The position numbers and the translations under genes are program-made. Shown piece after piece: positions 9,179 through 19,456 of a stretch of DNA of 64,000 bases. Source of the stretch: Enterobacter huaxiensis (GTDB taxonomy: Bacteria; Pseudomonadota; Gammaproteobacteria; Enterobacterales; Enterobacteriaceae); contig NZ_CP043342.1 in the NCBI RefSeq assembly GCF_003594935.2, positions 2,790,001-2,854,000 of the forward strand, read 5' to 3'. The notes below the pieces were generated by a model, which worked only from the letters and a program-made list of their open reading frames with translations, was not told the origin of the DNA and made no database searches. Every line of letters starts with the position of its first letter. Position 1 is the stretch's first letter.

Positions 9179-9223
9179 TTAGCAACGGTTTGCGCGCTAA
9201 CAATTGTCTAAATTAACAGACAA
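9179..9223. promoter_or_regulatory. Two inverted repeats upstream of the GPH/GH3 operon
   Basis: TTAGC (9179-9183) pairs with GCTAA (9196-9200), with inner GCAA/TTGC arms at 9182-9193. A second repeat, TTGTCT (9204-9209) with AGACAA (9218-9223), follows. Both lie about 85-130 bp upstream of the symporter start. They resemble operator half-sites, but I cannot name the regulator. Confidence 0.4.
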
Positions 9224-9286
9224 ATTATGATATTTGGTTTTTTGCTTTATTTGTGATGGGGAGCATATTCGCAGGGAAATAAAAAA

Positions 9287-9312
9287 GGCGAGGAATAATT
9301 CCTCGCCTTTTT
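9287..9312 (-). terminator. Rho-independent terminator of ppsA
   Basis: A perfect hairpin (GGCGAGGAAT, A, ATTCCTCGCC) is flanked by A residues on the left and T residues on the right. It can work in both directions. It sits 16 bp past the ppsA stop codon on the reverse strand. Confidence 0.9.
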
Positions 9313-9327
9313 ACCGGGTATTCGCCG

Positions 9328-11706
<2,379 letters not shown>

Positions 11707-11793
11707 CGAAACAATCCTTTTGTGATATTTGATCGGAGTAAGAAACACCTGACTACGTATTTATACTGGCATATTTACTTCCGCTAAAAAAAC

Positions 11794-11807
11794 GGTGAAT
11801 CGTGTAA
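11794..11807 (-). promoter_or_regulatory. Cra (FruR)-like site in the ppsA promoter
   Basis: GGTGAATCGTGTAA contains a perfect left half of the Cra consensus (TGAATCG) and a degenerate right half. It lies 88 bp upstream of the ppsA start. Cra activates ppsA in E. coli, and the site there is similar as I recall. Confidence 0.6.
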
Positions 11808-12041
11808 GCAATTTAAATTATCAACTTTTCGGACACTTTCCCTACAATCGCTAACCCGATGATTACTATAGATTCCATCAAAAACCACAGAAACAAAGCT
11901 GCTATATGGAAAATGAAATCCACTTTTCAGGAAAATTAAAAACACCATTTCATTTTAAATTAGGACAAGTTCGTTGATGTGTATTTAACTTTTTTAATTT
12001 ATGCTTTCAGACAATTAGGTCTGATATTCAGGGTGGGTAAA

Positions 12042-12875
12042 ATGGATAGTGCTGTCGATCGCCACGTTTTTTATATTTCTGACGGTACGGCGATCACCGC
12101 CGAGGTGTTGGGCCACGCGGTGATGTCCCAGTTCCCGGTTTCGATTAACAGCATTACGCTGCCGTTTGTGGAAAATGAGAGCCGCGCCAGGGCGGTTAAA
12201 GACCAGATTGACGCCATTTACCAGCAGACCGGTATTCGCCCGCTGGTCTTCTATTCCATCGTTATTCCCGAAATTCGCAACATCATTTTGCAAAGTGAAG
12301 GGTTTTGCCAGGATATCGTACAGGCGCTGGTCGCCCCGCTTCAGAGCGAACTGAAGCTCGACCCCACGCCGATTGCCCACCGTACTCACGGGCTGAACCC
12401 GGGAAACCTGATTAAGTACGACGCGCGTATCGCGGCGATTGATTATACCCTGGCCCATGATGACGGGATTTCGATGCGCAACCTTGACCAGGCGCAGGTC
12501 ATTTTGCTCGGCGTCTCGCGCTGCGGCAAAACGCCGACCAGCCTCTACCTGGCGATGCAGTTTGGCATTCGTGCGGCAAACTACCCCTTTATTGCCGATG
12601 ATATGGATAACCTGGTCCTGCCCGCCGCCCTTAAGCCGCTGCAGCATAAGCTGTTTGGCCTGACCATCAACCCGGAACGCCTGGCGGCGATACGCGAAGA
12701 ACGCCGCGAGAACAGCCGCTACGCCTCAATGCGTCAGTGCCGAATGGAAGTCTCCGAGGTTGAAGCCCTGTACCGTAAAAACCAGATCCCGTGGCTCAAC
12801 AGTACTAACTACTCGGTAGAAGAAATCGCCACCAAAATCCTCGATATCATGGGGCTGAATCGCCGCATGTACTAA
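12042..12875 (+). CDS. ppsR: PEP synthase regulatory protein (kinase/pyrophosphorylase)
   Basis: This protein switches PEP synthase off by ADP-dependent phosphorylation and on by Pi-dependent dephosphorylation. It has 277 residues from the ATG at 12042, the length of E. coli PpsR. This start fits because [17 protein letters not shown] is the conserved N-terminus and GGGTGGG precedes it; an upstream in-frame ATG at 11979 is not needed. The DUF299 P-loop-like motif [11 protein letters not shown] is near residue 155-165. It is divergent from ppsA. The stop codon lies inside the aroH Trp operator. Confidence 0.95.
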   Translation: MDSAVDRHVFYISDGTAITAEVLGHAVMSQFPVSINSITLPFVENESRARAVKDQIDAIYQQTGIRPLVFYSIVIPEIRNIILQSEGFCQDIVQALVAPLQSELKLDPTPIAHRTHGLNPGNLIKYDARIAAIDYTLAHDDGISMRNLDQAQVILLGVSRCGKTPTSLYLAMQFGIRAANYPFIADDMDNLVLPAALKPLQHKLFGLTINPERLAAIREERRENSRYASMRQCRMEVSEVEALYRKNQIPWLNSTNYSVEEIATKILDIMGLNRRMY

Positions 12876-12887
12876 TATGCTAGTACA
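12868..12887 (+). promoter_or_regulatory. Trp operator and aroH promoter
   Basis: The palindrome TGTACTA-N6-TAGTACA matches the TrpR operator consensus. It overlaps the last two codons of ppsR. A -10-like TATCAT lies at 12904-12909. The matching -35 position (12881-12886) falls within the operator, so bound TrpR would block RNA polymerase, as known for E. coli aroH. Confidence 0.8.
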
Positions 12888-13027
12888 TTAATCCAAATTC
12901 AGCTATCATTATGCGCATCATCGGGGCGAACGTGCCCCGAACTTGAAATCAGCAGGGATTGGTTTAAGGTGATGCCCATCACTTCCCGGTAGTCTGCCGA
13001 TGAAGCAAAAAATTTCTGAGATATCCC

Positions 13028-14074
13028 ATGAATAAAACCGACGAACTCCGCACAGCGCGCATTGATAGCCTGGTGACACCGGCTGAACTGGCACAGCGGC
13101 ATCCCGTTTCCGCAGGCGTTGCGGAACACGTGACGGCCTCCCGCCGTCGCATTGAAAAAATCCTTAACGGTGAAGACAAGCGCCTTCTGGTGGTCATTGG
13201 TCCCTGCTCCATTCACGATCTGGATGCGGCAATGGATTATGCAAAGCGCCTCCAGGGGATGCGTGAAAAGTATCAGGATCGCCTTGAGATCGTCATGCGC
13301 ACCTACTTTGAAAAACCGCGCACCGTGGTGGGCTGGAAGGGGCTAATTTCCGACCCTGACCTGAACGGCAGCTATCGCGTGAACCACGGTATCGAGCTGG
13401 CGCGCAAGCTGCTGCTGCAGGTGAACGAGCTGGGCGTGCCGACCGCAACCGAGTTTCTCGATATGGTGACCGGACAGTTTATCGCCGACCTGATCGGCTG
13501 GGGCGCCATTGGCGCGCGCACCACGGAAAGCCAGATCCATCGTGAAATGGCATCTGCCCTCTCCTGCCCGGTCGGCTTTAAAAACGGCACCGATGGCAAC
13601 ACCCGAATCGCCGTCGATGCCATCCGCGCCTCCCGCGCCAGCCATATGTTCCTCTCGCCGGATAAAACCGGCCAGATGACCATCTATCAGACCAGCGGCA
13701 ACCCTTACGGGCATATCATCATGCGCGGTGGGAAAAAACCGAACTACCATGCGGAAGATCTTGCGGCAGCCTGCGAAACGCTGGCGGAGTTCGACCTGCC
13801 GGAACATCTGGTGGTGGACTTCAGCCACGGCAACTGTCAGAAACAGCACCGCCGTCAGCTGGACGTCTGCGATGAGATTTGCCAGCAGATCCGCAGCGGA
13901 TCGACCGCGGTGGCCGGCATTATGGCGGAAAGCTTCATCAAGGAAGGTACGCAGAAAATCGTTGCCGGACAGCAGATGGTGTACGGCCAGTCGATCACCG
14001 ACCCGTGCCTGAGCTGGGAAGACAGCGAGCTGCTGCTGGAGAAGCTGGCAGCTGCAGTAGACAGCCGCTTCTAA
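13028..14074 (+). CDS. aroH: Trp-sensitive DAHP synthase
   Basis: This enzyme condenses PEP and erythrose 4-phosphate to DAHP, the first step of the shikimate pathway. It has 348 residues, equal to E. coli AroH. GPCSIHD (near residue 60) and the SHGNCQKQH metal/PEP region near 268 are present. Of the three isozymes, assignment to AroH rests on overall similarity, the TrpR operator upstream and the ppsR-aroH gene order. A REP element and a tandem repeat follow the stop. Confidence 0.95.
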   Translation: MNKTDELRTARIDSLVTPAELAQRHPVSAGVAEHVTASRRRIEKILNGEDKRLLVVIGPCSIHDLDAAMDYAKRLQGMREKYQDRLEIVMRTYFEKPRTVVGWKGLISDPDLNGSYRVNHGIELARKLLLQVNELGVPTATEFLDMVTGQFIADLIGWGAIGARTTESQIHREMASALSCPVGFKNGTDGNTRIAVDAIRASRASHMFLSPDKTGQMTIYQTSGNPYGHIIMRGGKKPNYHAEDLAAACETLAEFDLPEHLVVDFSHGNCQKQHRRQLDVCDEICQQIRSGSTAVAGIMAESFIKEGTQKIVAGQQMVYGQSITDPCLSWEDSELLLEKLAAAVDSRF

Positions 14075-14081
14075 AACATTT

Positions 14082-14113
14082 GTCGGGTGGCGGCTTCGCC
14101 TTACCCGACCTAC
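14082..14113. repeat. REP element downstream of aroH
   Basis: GTCGGGTGGCGGCTTCGCC followed by TTACCCGACCTAC forms the REP palindrome. It starts 7 bp after the aroH stop codon and probably marks the transcript end. Confidence 0.8.
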
Positions 14114-14117
14114 GGTT

Positions 14118-14206
14118 CGTGCCCTTCTCCCTCTCCCCATGGGAGAGGGTCGTGCCCTTCTCCCTCTCTCTGTGGGAGAGGATCGGGGTGAGGGCAGCAG
14201 GCCGCA
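14118..14206. repeat. Tandem 33-bp repeat plus dispersed GGGTGAGGG repeat
   Basis: Two adjacent 33-bp units (14118-14150, 14151-14183) each begin CGTGCCCTTCTCCCTCTC and end in GGGAGAGG. Each can form a CCCTCTC/GAGAGGG hairpin. The following GGGGTGAGGGCAGCAGGCCG is shared, with few changes, with the repeat at 51796-51845. This looks like a dispersed intergenic element family. No ORF or CRISPR spacing is present. Confidence 0.75.
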
Positions 14207-14274
14207 CCTCCCCCCAAATTTGATCCCGTCACACAATTTTCACAAAAACGCTTGCCGTCAATTTGCAGTTTATT

Positions 14275-14293
14275 GATAATGATTATCATTGTT
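14275..14293 (+). promoter_or_regulatory. Fur box of the heme operon
   Basis: GATAATGATTATCATTGTT matches the 19-bp Fur consensus GATAATGATAATCATTATC at 16 positions. It lies 26 bp upstream of the hemP start. Fe2+-Fur repression of the downstream heme uptake operon is inferred. Confidence 0.88.
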
Positions 14294-14318
14294 ACATTGA
14301 TTGTTATTTATAAACATT

Positions 14319-14507
14319 ATGTCACGTACGAATAACAGCGCGGCAACGCCAACAAAATTACACACAGCGCCTACCCCATCCCCCCCCGATCGCCGGATTG
14401 ACAGCAAAAGCCTTCTGGGTGATGAGGGGCGGGTCATTATCGAGCATGACGGCCAGCACTACCTGCTGCGCCAGACCCATGCCGGTAAACTGATCCTCAC
14501 GAAATAA
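14319..14507 (+). CDS. hemP: Hemin uptake protein HemP
   Basis: This small protein of 62 residues from the ATG at 14319 belongs to the HemP family. The conserved C-terminal half reads DSKSLLGDEGRVIIEHDGQH and ends YLLRQTHAGKLILTK. E. coli YdiE is its orthologue. The biochemical role is unsettled. In other bacteria HemP affects expression of the heme receptor gene. The ribosome-binding site is weak; an in-frame ATG at 14301 also exists but lacks the conserved start. It lies just after the Fur box and 77 bp before hemR. Confidence 0.88.
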   Translation: MSRTNNSAATPTKLHTAPTPSPPDRRIDSKSLLGDEGRVIIEHDGQHYLLRQTHAGKLILTK

Positions 14508-14584
14508 ATTACACAAAAAACTACGCCAGCCACCCAGGTGATCCCCAGGCAGCCAGCGCTTTCGATTCTTAATGGAGAGTTGCT

Positions 14585-16570
14585 ATGCCACACCTGCATT
14601 CCGCGTCTTTACGTCCGTCACTTCTGGCGCTGGCGATTGTCAGCACCCTGCCCGGCGCCGCGTTTGCTGCCGGAGATGAGATTACCGTTACCGCCACGGG
14701 CAACGCCCGCAGCGCCTTCGAAGCCCCCATGATGGTGAGCGTCATTGACGCCACCGCCCCGGAAAACCAGACCGCCAGCTCCGCCGCTGACCTGCTGCGA
14801 AAAGTCCCCGGCCTGACGCTGGACGGCACCGGACGCACCAACGGCCAGGACGTCAATCTCCGCGGCTACGATCGCCGCGGCGTGCTGGTGCTGGTTGACG
14901 GCGTGCGTCAGGGAACGGATACCGGCCACCTCAACAGCACCTTCCTGGATCCGGCGCTTATCAAACGTATCGAAGTGGTTCGCGGCCCGTCGGCCCTGCT
15001 GTACGGCAGCGGCGCGCTGGGCGGGGTAATCGCCTATGACACAGCGGATGCCAAAGATCTGCTGGAGCCGGGTAAAAACAGCGGCTACCGCGTATTCGGT
15101 ACCGGAGCAACGGGCGACAGCAGCATCGGAATGGGGGCCAGCGCCTACGGCCGCACCGATACCCTGGACGGCATTGTGTCCTGGTCCAGCCGCGATCGCG
15201 GTGATATCCGCCAGAGCGATGGCAAGACCGCGCCGAATGACGAATCCATCAGCAACATGCTGGCAAAGGGCAGCTGGAAAATTGATCCAGCCCAGACGCT
15301 GAGCGGATCCCTGCGCTACTACAACAATAATGCCCAGGAGCCCAAGAACCCGCAAACCTCCGACGCGTCCGACAGCAGCAATCCGATGACCGACCGCTCC
15401 ACCATTCAGCGCGATGCCCAGCTTGGCTACAAAATTGCGCCAGAGGGGAATGACTGGCTGAATGCCGATGCAAAAATCTACTGGTCCGAAGCGCGCATCA
15501 ACGCCCAGAACGTTGACGGCACCGGCGAGTTCCGCAAGCAGACCACCAAAGGCGGCAAGGTTGAAAACCGTACCCGTCTATTCACCGACTCCTTTGCATC
15601 ACACCTTCTCACCTACGGCGGGGAATACTATCGTCAGGAGCAAAGCCCGAGCGGAGCCACCACCGGCTTCCCTGACGCGAAAATCGACTTCAGCTCCGGC
15701 TGGCTGCAGGATGAAATCACCCTGCGCGATCTGCCTGTAACGATCCTCGGCGGCACACGTTACGACAGCTACCGCGGCAGCAGCGACGGCTACGACGATG
15801 TGGACGCCGATAAGTGGTCCTCCCGCGCCGGGTTAACCGTCAGCCCGACCGACTGGCTGATGCTGTTCGGATCCTACGCGCAGGCCTTCCGCGCGCCGAC
15901 GATGGGCGAAATGTATAACGATGCGAAGCACTTCTCCATCGGCAGCTTCTACACCAACTACTGGGTGCCGAACCCGAACCTGCGCCCGGAAACCAACGAA
16001 ACCCAGGAGTTCGGTTTCGGCCTGCGCTTCGACGACCTGATGCTCGCTAACGACGCGCTGGAGTTCAAGGCCAGCTATTTCGACACCAAAGCAAAAGACT
16101 ACATCTCCACCACCGTCGACTTTGCGGCGGCAACCACCATGTCCTATAACGTTCCTGACGCCAAAATCTGGGGCTGGGACGTGATGGCGAAATACTCCGC
16201 CGACCTCTTCAATCTCGACGTGGCCTATAACCGCACGCGCGGTAAAGATACCGATACGGGCGAGTATATCTCCAGCATTAATCCGGATACCGTGACCAGC
16301 AAGCTCGATATTCCGGTGGCGCAAAGCGGGTTCTCCGTGGGCTGGATCGGCACCTTTGCCGATCGCTCAACGCACGTCAGCAGCAGCTACAGCAAGCAGC
16401 CGGGCTACGCGGTTAACGACTTCTACGTCAGCTATAAAGGCCAGGAGCAGCTCAAAGGCGTCACCACCACGCTGGTGCTGGGTAACGCCTTCGACAAAGC
16501 GTACTGGTCACCGCAGGGTATTCCGCAGGACGGCCGTAACGGTAAGATTTTTGTGAGTTATCAGTGGTAA
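14585..16570 (+). CDS. hemR: TonB-dependent heme/hemoglobin receptor
   Basis: This outer-membrane receptor of 661 residues takes up heme using TonB energy. A signal peptide ends at about residue 28 (GAAFA), and a TonB box follows directly (DEITVTAT, residues 31-38). The plug domain spans about 45-150 and contains VLVLVDGVRQGTDTGH. The barrel follows and ends in Trp (VSYQW), as expected of an outer-membrane protein. The FRAP motif near residue 435 and a downstream NPNL box are hallmarks of the HemR/ShuA/HmuR group. The ribosome-binding site is GGAG. It is the second gene of the Fur-controlled operon, and a strong hairpin separates it from hemS. Confidence 0.93.
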   Translation: MPHLHSASLRPSLLALAIVSTLPGAAFAAGDEITVTATGNARSAFEAPMMVSVIDATAPENQTASSAADLLRKVPGLTLDGTGRTNGQDVNLRGYDRRGVLVLVDGVRQGTDTGHLNSTFLDPALIKRIEVVRGPSALLYGSGALGGVIAYDTADAKDLLEPGKNSGYRVFGTGATGDSSIGMGASAYGRTDTLDGIVSWSSRDRGDIRQSDGKTAPNDESISNMLAKGSWKIDPAQTLSGSLRYYNNNAQEPKNPQTSDASDSSNPMTDRSTIQRDAQLGYKIAPEGNDWLNADAKIYWSEARINAQNVDGTGEFRKQTTKGGKVENRTRLFTDSFASHLLTYGGEYYRQEQSPSGATTGFPDAKIDFSSGWLQDEITLRDLPVTILGGTRYDSYRGSSDGYDDVDADKWSSRAGLTVSPTDWLMLFGSYAQAFRAPTMGEMYNDAKHFSIGSFYTNYWVPNPNLRPETNETQEFGFGLRFDDLMLANDALEFKASYFDTKAKDYISTTVDFAAATTMSYNVPDAKIWGWDVMAKYSADLFNLDVAYNRTRGKDTDTGEYISSINPDTVTSKLDIPVAQSGFSVGWIGTFADRSTHVSSSYSKQPGYAVNDFYVSYKGQEQLKGVTTTLVLGNAFDKAYWSPQGIPQDGRNGKIFVSYQW

Positions 16571-16577
16571 CCCCCTC

Positions 16578-16595
16578 GCCCCGGCTTGCCGGGGC
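16578..16595 (+). other. Strong hairpin between hemR and hemS
   Basis: GCCCCGGC-TT-GCCGGGGC is a perfect 8-bp GC stem lying 8 bp after the hemR stop. No T-run follows, so it is not a standard terminator. It may protect the upstream hemR mRNA or reduce read-through into hemSTUV. Confidence 0.6.
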
Positions 16596-16617
16596 ATATA
16601 TTGAGAAGGATCGGACA

Positions 16618-17646
16618 ATGAATCACTACACACGCTGGCTTGAGCTAAAAGAAGAAAATCCCGGTAAATATGCGCGTGACATCGCAGGCTTAATGAACAT
16701 CAGCGAAGCGGAGCTGACCTTTGCCCGCGTGGGGCACGACGCCTGGCGCCTGCACGGGGAAATTCGCGACATATTAGGCGCGCTGGAGGCCGTAGGCGAA
16801 ACCAAGTGCATCTGCCGCAATGAATATGCCGTTCACGAGCAGGTGGGCGCGTTTACCAATCAACATCTCAACGGCCATGCCGGGCTGGTGCTGAACCCGC
16901 GCGCGCTGGATCTTCGCCTGTTCCTCAACCAGTGGGCGAGCGTTTTCCACGTCAGTGAAACCACCGCACGCGGCGAGCGCCAGAGCATTCAGTTCTTCGA
17001 TCGTCAGGGCGATGCCCTGCTGAAGGTCTACACCACCGACAGCACCGACGTTTCCGCGTGGGGCGACGTATTGACCCGCTTTATCTTCGCCGATAACCCG
17101 CCGCTTGAGCTGCAAACGGCCGACGCACCGGCTCAAGCCGAACACGTCGATGCGGGTACGGTGGACAAAGAGTGGCGCGCCATGACCGACGTTCACCAGT
17201 TCTTTAGCCTGCTGAAGCGCCATGGCCTGAGCCGCCAGCAGGCGTTTCGCCTGGTGGGTGACGACCTTGCCTGCAAGGTTGAGAACGGCGCGCTGGCACG
17301 GCTGCTGGAGACGGCGCGTCAGGACGGCAATGAAATTATGATATTCGTGGGCAACCGCGGCTGCGTGCAGATCTTCACCGGCGCGGTGGAAAAAGTGGTG
17401 CCGATGAAAGGCTGGCTAAATATTTTCAACGCCGCTTTTACGCTGCATCTGCTGGAAGAGTCCATCGCTGAGACCTGGGTGACGCGTAAGCCGACGGCCG
17501 ACGGTCACGTCACCAGCCTGGAGCTGTTTGCCGCCGACGGCACGCAAATCGCCCAGCTGTACGGCCAGCGTACCGAAGGTGAACCGGAGCAGACCCAGTG
17601 GCGCAGCCAGATTGACGCGCTCACCCTGAAAGGGCTGGCCGCATGA
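16618..17646 (+). CDS. hemS: Cytoplasmic heme-handling protein HemS
   Basis: This protein of 342 residues belongs to the HemS/ChuS/HmuS family, which binds and in some members degrades imported heme. The sequence shows the two homologous halves of the family: about residues 25-160, and 190-325 after a DKEWRAMTDVHQFF linker whose His is the likely axial heme ligand. I chose the ATG at 16618 because AAGGA lies 7 bp upstream and MNHYTRWLELKEENP is the conserved start. The ORF extends 54 bp further into hemR, but that part is not conserved. Its TGA overlaps the hemT ATG. Confidence 0.93.
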   Translation: MNHYTRWLELKEENPGKYARDIAGLMNISEAELTFARVGHDAWRLHGEIRDILGALEAVGETKCICRNEYAVHEQVGAFTNQHLNGHAGLVLNPRALDLRLFLNQWASVFHVSETTARGERQSIQFFDRQGDALLKVYTTDSTDVSAWGDVLTRFIFADNPPLELQTADAPAQAEHVDAGTVDKEWRAMTDVHQFFSLLKRHGLSRQQAFRLVGDDLACKVENGALARLLETARQDGNEIMIFVGNRGCVQIFTGAVEKVVPMKGWLNIFNAAFTLHLLEESIAETWVTRKPTADGHVTSLELFAADGTQIAQLYGQRTEGEPEQTQWRSQIDALTLKGLAA

Positions 17647-18464
17647 AAAAATGGTTTGCCCTGCTAAGCGCCCTGCCGCTGGTCGCCTTCGCGGCCAGCG
17701 GGGAGAAAATCGTTACGCTCGGCGGTGACGTTACCGAGATCGTGTATGCGCTTGGCGCACAGTCTTCCCTGGCGGCGCGCGACAGTACCAGCCAGTGGCC
17801 GCAGGCGGCGAACGCGCTGCCGGACGTGGGATATTTGCGCCAGCTGAATGCGGAAGGGATCCTATCCGTACGCCCGACGCTGGTGCTGGCTAGCGCCCAG
17901 GCCCAGCCCTCTCTGGCGCTGAAGCAGGTTGAGCAAAGCCATGTCAGGGTCATCACCGTTCCCGGCAGTAACGACCTGAGCGTGATTGACGAAAAGGTGC
18001 GGGTGGTTGCCGAAGCAACCCATCGGCAGGCGCAGGGGGAAATCCTGCGCAAAACGCTGCGTGAGGAGCTGGCCGCACTGCCGGCTTCGTCGCTGAACAA
18101 GCGGGTGCTGTTCATCCTCAACCACGGCGGGATGACCGCCATGGCCGCAGGACAGCAGACCGGTGCGGATGCCGCTATCCGTGCGGCAGGGCTGCAGAAC
18201 GCAATGCAGGGTTTTACCCGCTATCAGCCGCTTTCGCAGGAAGGTGTCATTGCCAGCCAGCCCGATCTGGTGGTGATTTCGCAGGAGGGCGTGAGGGCTC
18301 TGGGCGGTGAAGAAAATCTCTGGAAGCTACCGGGCCTGGCGCAAACCCCGGCAGGACGCAACAGGCAGGTGCTGGCCATAGACGATATGGCGCTGCTGGG
18401 CTTTAGCGTACGCACGCCGAAGGCCATCCAGCAGCTGCGCGCCAAAGCGGAGCAACTGCCCTGA
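17643..18464 (+). CDS. hemT: Periplasmic heme-binding protein HemT
   Basis: This substrate-binding subunit of the heme ABC importer has 273 residues. The signal peptide is MKKWFALLSALPLVAFA. The mature part belongs to the Fe/B12 periplasmic-binding family (VTLGGDVTEIVYALGA at the N-terminus, and a typical rigid two-lobed layout). It collects heme delivered by HemR and passes it to HemUV. It overlaps hemS by 4 bp and hemU by 1 bp, so the genes are coupled. Confidence 0.93.
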   Translation: MKKWFALLSALPLVAFAASGEKIVTLGGDVTEIVYALGAQSSLAARDSTSQWPQAANALPDVGYLRQLNAEGILSVRPTLVLASAQAQPSLALKQVEQSHVRVITVPGSNDLSVIDEKVRVVAEATHRQAQGEILRKTLREELAALPASSLNKRVLFILNHGGMTAMAAGQQTGADAAIRAAGLQNAMQGFTRYQPLSQEGVIASQPDLVVISQEGVRALGGEENLWKLPGLAQTPAGRNRQVLAIDDMALLGFSVRTPKAIQQLRAKAEQLP

Positions 18465-19456
18465 TGACGCGTCGCATCACACTGTCTCTGTGGCTTCTCG
18501 CCGCCCTGCTCGCGGTGATGACGCTCATGGCGACCGGTTTTGGCGCGCTGCGCCTGCCGGTCAGCCTGCTGTGGAATCACAGCGATGAGGCGCTGCGCCA
18601 GATCTGGCTGAACATTCGCCTGCCCCGCGTGCTGCTGGCGCTGGCGATCGGCGGCTCGCTGGCGCTGGCTGGGTGTGTGATGCAGGGGCTGTTTCGTAAC
18701 CCGCTGGCTGACCCGGGCCTGCTCGGGATCAGCAGCGGTGCCGCGCTGGCCGTTGCCCTCTGGGTCGTGGTCCCGCTCTCGTTGCCGGCGCTGGTGATGC
18801 TCTACGCGCCGATGCTGGCGGCGTTTATTGGCGCGCTCGCGGCTACGTTCGTCATTTTCCTGCTCAGCCAGCAGAGCGGCAGTTCGCTGTCGCGTCTGCT
18901 GCTGGTCGGCATCGCCATCAACGCCCTGTGCGGCGCGGCGGTGGGCGTGCTCTCCTGGGTCAGTAACGATGCCCAGCTTCGCCAGCTCTCGCTGTGGGGC
19001 ATGGGCAGCCTCGGCCAGGCCCAGTGGTCAACGCTGCTGGCCGTTGTCTCCCTGATGATCCCCACGGTGCTGGTTATCTGGCGCCTTGCCAGCACGCTCA
19101 ATTTACTGCAGCTGGGTGACGAAGAAGCGCACTACCTCGGCGTGGATGTCGCCGTGGTTCAGCGGATCCTGCTTCTGTGCAGCGCTTTGCTGGTAGCTGC
19201 CGCGGTGGCCGTCAGCGGCGTTATCGGCTTCGTGGGCCTGGTGGTACCGCACCTGATACGCATGTGGCTGGGGTCGGATCACCGGGGGGCGATCCCGGGT
19301 TCGGTACTGGCCGGCGCCTTTCTGCTGCTGGTTGCCGATACGGCGGCGCGAACGCTGGTCGCTCCGGCAGAAATGCCCGTCGGTTTGCTGACCAGCATCC
19401 TGGGCGCCCCGTGGTTTCTGTGGCTTATCTTTCGACGGGGAGGTCAGCATGGCTGA
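18464..19456 (+). CDS. hemU: Heme ABC transporter permease HemU
   Basis: This inner-membrane permease of 330 residues belongs to the FecCD/BtuC family and has about 10 membrane segments. The motifs NPLADPGLLGISSGAALA (about residues 75-95) and GFVGLVVPHLIRMWLGSDHR (about 255-275) are those contacting substrate-binding protein and ATPase in this family. A HemU dimer pairs with HemV. The gene overlaps hemT by 1 bp and hemV by 8 bp. Confidence 0.93.
   Translation: MTRRITLSLWLLAALLAVMTLMATGFGALRLPVSLLWNHSDEALRQIWLNIRLPRVLLALAIGGSLALAGCVMQGLFRNPLADPGLLGISSGAALAVALWVVVPLSLPALVMLYAPMLAAFIGALAATFVIFLLSQQSGSSLSRLLLVGIAINALCGAAVGVLSWVSNDAQLRQLSLWGMGSLGQAQWSTLLAVVSLMIPTVLVIWRLASTLNLLQLGDEEAHYLGVDVAVVQRILLLCSALLVAAAVAVSGVIGFVGLVVPHLIRMWLGSDHRGAIPGSVLAGAFLLLVADTAARTLVAPAEMPVGLLTSILGAPWFLWLIFRRGGQHG

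Noticed and set aside
14118..14183. Tandem repeat considered as a short CRISPR array
   Set aside because: The two units are directly adjacent with no unique spacer, and no cas genes are in the window.
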